From: Candidatus Fusobacterium pullicola
GTDB taxonomy: Bacteria > Fusobacteriota > Fusobacteriia > Fusobacteriales > Fusobacteriaceae
Assembly: GCA_018883725.1 (NCBI GenBank)
Contig: JAHLFN010000064.1
Location: 1 to 42,642, forward strand
Length of the DNA: 42,642 nucleotides
Reading direction: 5' to 3'
Positions 14,893 through 23,300 of the stretch are shown here, one piece after another (positions within the stretch are counted from its first letter, which is position 1; each line of letters opens with the position of its first letter). A program made the translations under genes and the position numbers. The notes beneath the pieces were generated by a model. The model was not told the DNA's origin. It ran no database searches and saw nothing but the letters and a program-made list of their open reading frames with translations.

Positions 14893-15948
14893 TTAAAGTT
14901 CAATATTTGAAGAGGAAGAAATCTCTTCTTCAAGTTTAAAGAAGTAATCAGCAAGTTCTTTAGCACAGCTATCCATATCTTCATAAGTTAGAGAAAAATC
15001 AAACTCGTGCTTATCAATACTTACCTCATAAAGAGGGTCATAGTATTGTTCAATTAAAATCTCTCCAAGTTCTCTTAATTTTCCCTCGTTTAAAAGTCTA
15101 AGATAGTTATTAGTTTTTTCTTTAGAAACATAACGGGCAACTTTTTTAATACACTCTTCAATCTCATCACTTGGAACATGGGTATAGTCCTCCATTAAAA
15201 TATCCAATCTATTAGTAATAGAGGTATCAATAAAAATATGTATTCCATTAGTCATAGCTTCATATATTGGCTCTGGAACATATAAATTTCCAATTCTCTT
15301 GCTTTCACTTTCTACAACTATATACTTAGTTTTACAAGTTCTCAAAAATTCAAAAATTTCTCCATCAAATCTCTTTTGACTTTGAGGTAACTTCTCACCT
15401 AAAGCACCAAAAAAAGATCCTTTATGTGCAGCCATCTTCTCAAGGTCCATTACAGAAACTCCAAGTTCAGCCATCTTATTTAAAACTTTTGTTTTACCTA
15501 CTCCAGTTCTTCCATGCACTACAATATATTTAAACCCTTCATTAGCTTTAGGTATAATTTGATTAATAAATTCTCTATAAGCTTTATATCCACCTTCAAG
15601 TTTTGCAACCTTATAACCAAGACTAGCAAATAGAGATGTCATAGATGAGCTTCTCATACCACCACGGGCACACATAAAAATAAGTTTAGAGTATTTTTTT
15701 GAAAGCTCTTGTATCTGTTCAAAAATCTCTGGTAATCTTTTAGATATAAACTCAACTCCCTTTTTCTTAGCGAGCTCCTTTGACACTTGAACATAGGTAG
15801 TACCAACAATAACTCTCTCTTCATCAAGTAGTACAGGAACATTTACAGAGTTAGGTATTTTTTCTAATAAAAACTCCTTTGGCGTTCTAACATCTATCAA
15901 TACAGCATTTTCCTCTAGTAAAAACTCTTCAAAACTTATTGTTTTCAT
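14893..15948 (-). CDS. mnmH: tRNA 2-selenouridine synthase
   Basis: MnmH (SelU) replaces sulfur by selenium in the wobble 2-thiouridine of certain tRNAs, via a geranylated intermediate, using selenophosphate. The 351-residue protein has an N-terminal rhodanese domain with the active cysteine Cys93 in CARGGMRS. A P-loop domain with GRTGVGKT (146-153) follows. Length and domain order match the E. coli enzyme. It implies that the organism makes selenophosphate (SelD), which is not in this window. AGGAG lies upstream of the ATG at 15948. It is transcribed divergently from nrdJ. Confidence 0.94.
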   Translation of the reverse strand: MKTISFEEFLLEENAVLIDVRTPKEFLLEKIPNSVNVPVLLDEERVIVGTTYVQVSKELAKKKGVEFISKRLPEIFEQIQELSKKYSKLIFMCARGGMRSSSMTSLFASLGYKVAKLEGGYKAYREFINQIIPKANEGFKYIVVHGRTGVGKTKVLNKMAELGVSVMDLEKMAAHKGSFFGALGEKLPQSQKRFDGEIFEFLRTCKTKYIVVESESKRIGNLYVPEPIYEAMTNGIHIFIDTSITNRLDILMEDYTHVPSDEIEECIKKVARYVSKEKTNNYLRLLNEGKLRELGEILIEQYYDPLYEVSIDKHEFDFSLTYEDMDSCAKELADYFFKLEEEISSSSNIEL

Positions 15949-15985
15949 CTTGGTTTCTCCTTATTTTTTTAGTAATTTAATGTAT

Positions 15986-16014
15986 ATTATATCATATATT
16001 AAAAGATATTTAAA
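15986..16014 (-). promoter_or_regulatory. Candidate mnmH promoter
   Basis: On the minus strand TTTAAA (16009-16014), a 17-base spacer and a perfect TATAAT (15986-15991) lie about 40 bases upstream of the start codon. Confidence 0.55.
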
Positions 16015-16070
16015 TAATTAAAATAAAAATAAAGTGAGAAAAAGATTAGGATAATATTTTCTATAAGAGA

Positions 16071-16099
16071 GTGAAAAAGTAAAAAGAAAGTGTTATAAT
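16071..16099 (+). promoter_or_regulatory. Candidate nrdJ promoter, extended -10
   Basis: A perfect TATAAT (16094-16099) preceded by TGT gives a strong extended -10. The -35 (GTGAAA, 16071-16076, 17-base spacer) is weak. The -10 lies inside a palindrome (16091-16113). Confidence 0.6.
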
Positions 16100-16113
16100 A
16101 AATACATATAACA
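16091..16113. promoter_or_regulatory. Palindromic operator candidate over the nrdJ promoter
   Basis: TGTTATA (16091-16097) and TATAACA (16107-16113) are perfect inverted arms with a 9-base spacer. They cover the -10 and the likely transcription start. The sequence does not match the NrdR-like boxes upstream of nrdA, nor classical Rex, FNR or PerR sites as I know them. The bound regulator is unknown. Confidence 0.45.
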
Positions 16114-16130
16114 GTGTTGGGGGTAATAAA

Positions 16131-18401
16131 ATGGATATAAGAGAGTGGCTTGGAAAAGATAATAAACTTGGACTTGATATTTGGAAGAAGAAATATAAAT
16201 ATGATGGAGAGAATTTTGAAACTTGGCTAAATAGAGTATCTGGTGGAGATAGTGAACTAAGAGAGATGATTGTGAATAAAGAGTTTATATTTGCAGGAAG
16301 AATTCTTTCAAATAGAGGACTTGCAAAACTTGGAAGAAAGATAACATATAGTAATTGCTATGTAGTAACTCCTCCAGAAGATAATCTAGAGTCAATATTT
16401 GATACAGCTAAAAAATTAGCAAGAACTTATTCCTATGGTGGAGGATGTGGAGTTGATATTTCAAAATTACGTCCGAAGGGAGCAGAGGTAAACAACTCAG
16501 CTAAACATACAACTGGTTCAATATCTTTTATGGACCTATACAATATGACAACGGATATAATTGGACAAAAGGGAAGAAGAGGAGCCTTAATGATATCTAT
16601 AGATGCAAATCATCCAGATGTAGAGGAGTTCATCAAGATAAAATCAGATTTAACGAAGGTACAGAAAGCTAATATCTCAGTTAGAGTAGATGAAAAATTT
16701 ATGAGGGCTGTAGTTGAAGGTAAAAATTATGAGACAGTATTTGAGGTAAAAGATACTGGAGAGATTATAAAAAAGAGTATAGATGCTAAGAGATTATTTA
16801 AGGAGCTAGCTGTTCAAAACTGGAGGTTTGCTGAGCCGGGAATACTTTTCTGGGATAGAATTTCAAATTGGAATCTTTTAAGTGAAGATGAGGATTTTCA
16901 GTATGCTGGAACAAATCCATGTGCAGAGGAACCATTACCAGCTGGAGGAAGTTGTCTTTTAGGTTCTCTAATCTTACCTAGTTTTGTGGGAGAAAATGGT
17001 TTTGATTTTGAAAAATTAAAATTGGCAGTAAAAAAATCTGTAAAGGCTTTAAATGATGTGTTAGATGAGGGATTACCTCTTCATCCACTAGAGGAGCAAA
17101 GAGAATCTGTAAAAGAGTGGAGACAGATAGGACTTGGAGTTTTAGGTGTAGGGGATTTATTGATAAAGTTAGGAATTAAGTATGGCTCACAGGAATCTTT
17201 GGAATTTTGTGATAGAGTGGCTAAAACCATAGTGGATACAGCTTTAAGAGCAAGTGCTATCTTAGCAAAGGAGAGTGGAGCTTTTCTAAGATATAGAGAG
17301 GAGAAGATATTGAAATCTCCATTTTTATTGGAAAATGCTAGCGAAGAGACTATCGAGTTGATAAAAAAATATGGACTTAGAAACTCTCAACTTCTAACTA
17401 TAGCACCAACTGGTTCAATAGGAACTATGTTGGAGATAAGTACAGGGATAGAGCCTAACTTTGCCTTCTCATTTACAAGAAAGACAGAGAGCTTACATGG
17501 GGAGGATGTTTACTATAAAGTTTTCATACCTATAGCTAAAAAATATATGGAAGAGAATGGATTGGAATCAGAGGAGGAACTACCAGAGTACTTTGTCACA
17601 GCTCAAAATTTAAATCCATATGAGAGAATAAAGATGCAGGGAGTATGGCAAAAAAGAATAGATGCTAGTATCTCTTCGACAATAAACTTAGTGAATAAGG
17701 TTTCAGTAGAAGAGGTGGAGCATCTATATATTGAAGGTTGGAAAAATGGTCTAAAGGGAATGACAATATATCGTGCTGGTTGTGATAGAGAGGGAATACT
17801 GACTGTTGAGGATAAAAAGGAAAAAAATGTAGAGGATGCTTTAAAAAGTAAGATGGAGAGTATACCAAGAGGAGAGTTAAAACCAATAGCTCCAGATACT
17901 ATCTACTATCCAAACAAGATGAGAATTGGATGTGGAAAGTTGAAAGTGATGATAGGATACTCACCAAGTGAGAGAGCTATACAAGATATATATGTAATTA
18001 GAAGTGGAACAGGTGGTTGTGAAAAAAATATACAAGCTGTGGCTATATATATGTCTGGAATATTGAGACTTGGTGGAAATCTGTTTATGCTTGAAGATGC
18101 TATAGATGGAGTAAGTGGTTGTACATCATTTGCAGTGGCAAGAAGTAAGAATTTAGATGTAAGTCAGGGAAGTACATGTCCATCGGCAATATTAAATGTT
18201 TTAAAGAAGTTTGAAAAGGATATGGGGCTTAATAAACATAATGAGGCTATGCAGAAGATAGATGCAGAAGATAGAGAGGAACAAAAGTTGATGAAAGAGG
18301 CAGAGAGTAAGAAGATAATCTGTCCAGAGTGTGGAGTAGAACTGGAGATTACTGGTGGGTGTTACACTTGTAGGAACTGTGGCTACTCTAAGTGTGAATA
18401 G
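16131..18401 (+). CDS. nrdJ: Adenosylcobalamin-dependent (class II) ribonucleotide reductase
   Basis: This single-subunit reductase makes its radical from coenzyme B12 and so works with or without oxygen. In the 756-residue protein the redox pair is Cys76 (YSNCYV) and Cys275 (GGSCLLGS). The catalytic triplet is in NPCAEEPLP (Asn262, Cys264, Glu266), and a GQKGRRGALM loop precedes it. The C-terminus carries a TSCPD-type domain (about 600-700, with SGCTSFAVARS). It ends in a zinc-ribbon-like tail CPEC...CYTCRNCGYSKC, probably the redox shuttle. No ATP cone is seen at the N-terminus. No cobalamin riboswitch fits in the 182-base divergent region. It heads a run with recQ, 17 bases downstream. Confidence 0.95.
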   Translation: MDIREWLGKDNKLGLDIWKKKYKYDGENFETWLNRVSGGDSELREMIVNKEFIFAGRILSNRGLAKLGRKITYSNCYVVTPPEDNLESIFDTAKKLARTYSYGGGCGVDISKLRPKGAEVNNSAKHTTGSISFMDLYNMTTDIIGQKGRRGALMISIDANHPDVEEFIKIKSDLTKVQKANISVRVDEKFMRAVVEGKNYETVFEVKDTGEIIKKSIDAKRLFKELAVQNWRFAEPGILFWDRISNWNLLSEDEDFQYAGTNPCAEEPLPAGGSCLLGSLILPSFVGENGFDFEKLKLAVKKSVKALNDVLDEGLPLHPLEEQRESVKEWRQIGLGVLGVGDLLIKLGIKYGSQESLEFCDRVAKTIVDTALRASAILAKESGAFLRYREEKILKSPFLLENASEETIELIKKYGLRNSQLLTIAPTGSIGTMLEISTGIEPNFAFSFTRKTESLHGEDVYYKVFIPIAKKYMEENGLESEEELPEYFVTAQNLNPYERIKMQGVWQKRIDASISSTINLVNKVSVEEVEHLYIEGWKNGLKGMTIYRAGCDREGILTVEDKKEKNVEDALKSKMESIPRGELKPIAPDTIYYPNKMRIGCGKLKVMIGYSPSERAIQDIYVIRSGTGGCEKNIQAVAIYMSGILRLGGNLFMLEDAIDGVSGCTSFAVARSKNLDVSQGSTCPSAILNVLKKFEKDMGLNKHNEAMQKIDAEDREEQKLMKEAESKKIICPECGVELEITGGCYTCRNCGYSKCE

Positions 18402-18418
18402 TTGTAGAAAGGAAAAAG

Positions 18419-20332
18419 ATGATAAGAGAAGCGAGAAAACTTTTAAAAGAGATATATGGATATGAGAATTTTAGAAGAGGGCAGGAGATAATAGTAGATT
18501 CTGTTCTAAGTAAAAGGGATACCCTCGGTGTAATGAGTACCGGTGGTGGAAAATCTATATGTTATCAAGTACCAGCACTTCTATTTAAAGGGATTACGAT
18601 AGTAATATCACCTCTTATCTCTTTGATGAAGGACCAAGTTGATAGCTTAAGACTACTTGGAGTAAAGAGTGTATATATAAACTCGACACTCTCTAAAGAA
18701 GATTACTTAGCAAGTATTAGAAAGATACAGAGAGGGGAAGCAAAAATAGTTTATGTAGCCCCAGAGAGATTAGCTAATGATAAGTTTGTAGAGTTTATAA
18801 AAAAGTTTAAAATCTCATTGATAGCTGTAGATGAGGCTCACTGTATATCTCAATGGGGGCATGATTTTAGAAAGAGCTATTTAGAGATACCAAATTTTAT
18901 GCAAAAGATAGGACAGAGGGTACAGATATTAGCTTTGACAGCTACAGCCACAAAGGATGTAAGAAGAGATATTGAGGAGAAGCTTACATTGAAAGACCCC
19001 TTCGTCTATGTACATGGATTTGATAGAGAGAATATATTTTTTAAAGTGGTAAAAAATGTAGTACCAGAAGCTTACATTGTAGATTATCTAAAAAAAGCTC
19101 CAAGAAAATCTGGAATAATCTATGCTTCTACAAGAAAAGAAGTAGATAATCTATATGCTTATTTGAAATTAAGAGATATAGAGGTAGGTAAATATCATGC
19201 AGGTTTGAGTGAAGAGGAGAGAAAGGAAAATCAGGAAAAATTCCTCAATGATGAGATAAAAATAATGGTAGCTACGAATGCCTTTGGTATGGGGATAGAT
19301 AAATCAAATGTAAGGTTTGTAATACATAGAAATATACCAAAGGATATGGAGAGTTACTATCAAGAGGCTGGAAGGGCTGGAAGAGATGGAGCTCCAGCAG
19401 AGGCTATACTTATGTTCTTTGAAGAGGATGTAAGTACTCAAACTTTTTTGATAGATAGTAATGAGGAAACTGAGGATGAGTTAAAGAGAGAGAAGATAAA
19501 GAAATTAGATATTATGGTAGAGTATGCCTATCTTGAAAGTTGTTACAGAGAGTATATCCTAAAATACTTTGGAGATAAGAGAATAAAAAACTACTGTGGT
19601 AAGTGTGGAAATTGTAAAACACTTAAAAATGTGGAGGATTTGACAATAGAGGCTCAAAAGGTAATCTCATGTATTGGAAGAGCTAAGGAGAGCATAGGGA
19701 TATCTACCCTTGTGAATATTCTCTATGGTAGAAGTGACACAAAGATGGATAGAAAGGAGTTTAATAAGCTATCAACTTTTGGAATAATGAAGGATAGGGA
19801 TATTGTTTGGATAGAGGAGTTTGTAAATTTCTTAATATCTGAAGGATATTTTGAACAGAGTGCTGGAAGTTTTCCAGTATTAAAGTTTAATGATAGATCA
19901 AGAAGGGTACTAAAAAATGAGATATCAGTTTTCAGAAGAGTTGATGAAAAGATTAGTTTTGATTACTTTGAAGACCCATTATTTGAGAGCTTGAATCAGT
20001 TGAGAGGAGAGATAGCAAAGGCGGAGGGAGTAGCCCCATACATAGTATTTTCAGATATGACACTTTTAGAGATGGCAGAGTATAAACCTAAAAATAGGTG
20101 GGAGATGCTTAAGATTAGAGGGATAGGAAATCAAAAATTTAAAAGTTATGGAGAGGCTTTTCTTAAGGTTATCAATAGTTATAATGATGAGGATATAAAG
20201 AGACTTGAGATAGAAAGTGACAGATGTGAGTTGTTAGAGGATATTAGAGTTGAGAGACTAAAAGAAAGATTGGGATTAAATATAGAGTTAGAGAGTTTAA
20301 AAGAGATACTATATGAGACTTTAATAAGATAG
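18419..20332 (+). CDS. recQ: ATP-dependent DNA helicase RecQ
   Basis: This 3'-5' superfamily 2 helicase acts in recombination and repair. In the 637-residue protein Walker A is TGGGKS (41-46), followed by the RecQ-type DEAHCISQWGHDFR. The helicase C-terminal motif AFGMGIDK is present, along with HRN and QEAGRAGRDG. The zinc-binding RQC region has CGKCGNC (about 395-402), and an HRDC domain lies near 515-590 (RGEIAKAEGVAPYIVFSD). All canonical domains are present. AAAGGAAAAAG precedes the ATG. It is the second gene after nrdJ and lies 15 bases before the alpha-2-macroglobulin gene. Confidence 0.96.
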   Translation: MIREARKLLKEIYGYENFRRGQEIIVDSVLSKRDTLGVMSTGGGKSICYQVPALLFKGITIVISPLISLMKDQVDSLRLLGVKSVYINSTLSKEDYLASIRKIQRGEAKIVYVAPERLANDKFVEFIKKFKISLIAVDEAHCISQWGHDFRKSYLEIPNFMQKIGQRVQILALTATATKDVRRDIEEKLTLKDPFVYVHGFDRENIFFKVVKNVVPEAYIVDYLKKAPRKSGIIYASTRKEVDNLYAYLKLRDIEVGKYHAGLSEEERKENQEKFLNDEIKIMVATNAFGMGIDKSNVRFVIHRNIPKDMESYYQEAGRAGRDGAPAEAILMFFEEDVSTQTFLIDSNEETEDELKREKIKKLDIMVEYAYLESCYREYILKYFGDKRIKNYCGKCGNCKTLKNVEDLTIEAQKVISCIGRAKESIGISTLVNILYGRSDTKMDRKEFNKLSTFGIMKDRDIVWIEEFVNFLISEGYFEQSAGSFPVLKFNDRSRRVLKNEISVFRRVDEKISFDYFEDPLFESLNQLRGEIAKAEGVAPYIVFSDMTLLEMAEYKPKNRWEMLKIRGIGNQKFKSYGEAFLKVINSYNDEDIKRLEIESDRCELLEDIRVERLKERLGLNIELESLKEILYETLIR

Positions 20333-20347
20333 AGAGGAAGTGAAAGG

Positions 20348-23300
20348 ATGAAAAAAAGTTTGATGTTGTTACTATCTTTATTAGTAGTTGCTTGTGGTGG
20401 AGAAAAGGATAGAGTAGAGGAAAAAGAGATAGCCCCAAGTGAAGAGAAGGAGATAGTTCAAGAGGTAAAAGAGAGTTTAAAGATAAAGAGTGTATCTACA
20501 ACTGGTGGAAAAAATCCAAGTGTAGACATAGCTTTTAATGAAAATATAGCTACTGAAAATTTAAAAAGTTATATAAAAATTACTCCTAATATAGAGTATA
20601 AAGTTTTAAAGATGAGGGAGCATCTTATAATTACAGGAAATTTTGATACGAATAGTGAGTATGAAATAGAGCTATTAAAGGGAATAAAGGGAGAGAGATC
20701 ACTTTTAGAGGAAAATCTAAAGGAGAGCATAAAATTTAAAGATGTAGAGCCTAAGTTAATTTTCTCTAATGAGGGTATAATTTTACCTAAGGTAAATAAA
20801 AATAGAGTAAGTTTTAAATCTATAAATGTTAAGAGAGTTAATCTTAAAGTTAAGAAGATATTCTTCAATAATACTACTCAATTCTTACAAGATTTTATTT
20901 TTAAAGGGAATGGAAATATTTTTAGTTACTATGTACAGAGCAATCTATATAAAGTTGGAGAAACTGTATTTGAAAAAAGCTATGATTTAGATTATAAGAA
21001 AAATATTTGGGCACAAAATGAGATAGCTTTAGAAAATCTTACAAATGATAAGGGTGTATATATAGTGGAGTTATCCTTTGATAAAGATGGGGTAGATTAC
21101 AATTTTCCAGAAGGTGTAGAGGAGTGGCAAAGGGAGAGTTTCTTTGAAGAGAGAGGAAAGATAGGAAAGGCTCTTCTTATATCTGATATGGGAATAGTAG
21201 CTCAAAAGGAGAGAGATAATAAACTTACTGTAAATATATTGGATATTGTAAAGAATAAGCCTATAGAGAGTATAGAAGTTAAGGCTATAAGTGTAAATAA
21301 CCAAGTTATATCTGAAAAGAAAAGTGATAAAAATGGAGAAGTTACCTTTGAAAATGGAGATAAAATATTCTATGTTTTAGCTCAATCTAAGGATGAGATT
21401 TCAATTTTAAAGCTTTCTGATTCTAAACTTTCATATGATGGATTTTTAGTAGATGGAGAGTATAGAGATAGTGATATAAGAGCTTTTATATATTCAGATA
21501 GAGGAGTGTATAGACCAGGGGATAGAGTAAATATAGGAATAATAGCTAGAAATGGAGATAAGATTTTTCCAGAGGGACAACCTATAAAGATAGATGTATT
21601 CACTGCTAGAGGAGATAAGTATATTGATGGTGAGATAGTTAAAAATGGAAAAAATGGATTTTTTACCTATTCCTTTGATACTAAAAAAGAGAGTGAAACT
21701 GGAGTATGGGAGGTTACTGTTTATGTAGGTGGAGAGAAGGATAAAAAATTCTCTCTAAAAATTCCAGTAGAGAGTATAGTTCCATATAAGATAGAGGTAG
21801 GGACTGAATTTCCAGATAAGGTAAGTGACGGAGTGAATATATCTGGAGATATTACAGCTCAATATCTTTTTGGAGCTCCAGCTGAAAATCTGAAATATTC
21901 AAGTGAATTGACAATAAGAGAAAAGAGTGTAGAGTTTGAAAGATATAAAAAATTCACCTTTTCAAATCCAACTACCTATATAACAGATATAAGAATGGTT
22001 CAAAAAGGTGAGTTAGATAGTGAAGGAAAGGGTAAGATAGAGTTTAATCTATCAAAAAATATACCTAAAAATTTAAGTCTAAATGGAGAGATAGTCACTA
22101 AAGTAATAGAGCCAAGTGGTAGACCAGTAATAGCTATTGATAATGTCAAGATAAATAGTTTTGATTCCTATGTTGGAATTGAAAATCCAGAGGATAGATA
22201 TGTAAAGAGTGGAGATAGTATAAATCTACAGGTAGTAGCTGTTTCTGAAGATGGAGAGAGACTAGTAAGTGGTAGAAAACTCAAATATAGAGTATATAAG
22301 AATGAGTACTCTTGGTGGTGGGATTACTACAATTATAACACTTTCCTAAAGTCAATAAAAACTGATAAAAATAGTGTGCTACTCTATGAAAAAGAGATTA
22401 TAACTACAGATAAACCATATATCATAGACTATCAAATAGAGGGAAGTGGAGAGGTATTTGTAGAGGTAGAGGATACAGAGACAAAACAGAGTGCTGGGAT
22501 AAATCTATATGTATCAACTTGGCAGGATTCAAGTATAAGTAAGAAGATAGATAAGTTAAAGATAGAGAGTGATAAAAAAGAGTATAATGTTGGAGATAAG
22601 GCAAAGATAACATTTGAGGGAGAAAAGGGAACAAGAGCTCTAATAACCCTTGAGAAATCTGGAAAAATTTTAAAAAGATATTGGAAGGATATAGAGGGAA
22701 CTACTAATACAGTGGAATTTAATGTAGATAAAGAGCTATTTCCAAATGGATATGTTACAGTGACTCTTTTCCAAAAATATGCAAATTCAAATAATGATAG
22801 ACCAATTAGACTATATGGAGCAGTACCTATAGTTGTTAGAGATGAGAGTAAGAGATTGGAGATAAGTTTAGATACTCCTGTTGTTTTAAAGCCAAATGAA
22901 AAATTTAGAATAGGTGTAGAAGCTAATAAAAAGATGGACTATACAGTTTCAGTTGTAGATGAGGGATTGTTACAGATTACAAACTTTAAAACTCCAAACC
23001 CTTATGAATATTTTTATCAAAAAGAGGGATTACAACTTACAACTTATGATAACTATTCAGAGATAATTGGTAGAAGTTTTGGAGATGTTAATCAAGTATT
23101 GACAGCGGGAGGAGATGGGTATCTCATGTCCAATGTAAGACTTGATAAGTCAGCTAATTCTTTTGGATTTGAACAATCTGAAAGATTTGAGCCTCTAGCT
23201 ATATATAGAGGAGTACTTACTACAGATGAGAGAGGAAAGGGAAGTGTAGAGTTAGAGCTACCTAATTATACAGGGGCTATTAGAATTATGGTAACCGGTG

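Noticed and set aside
16015..16130. Cobalamin riboswitch upstream of nrdJ
   Set aside because: The space is too short and I see no B12-box sequence; a palindrome over the promoter is present instead.
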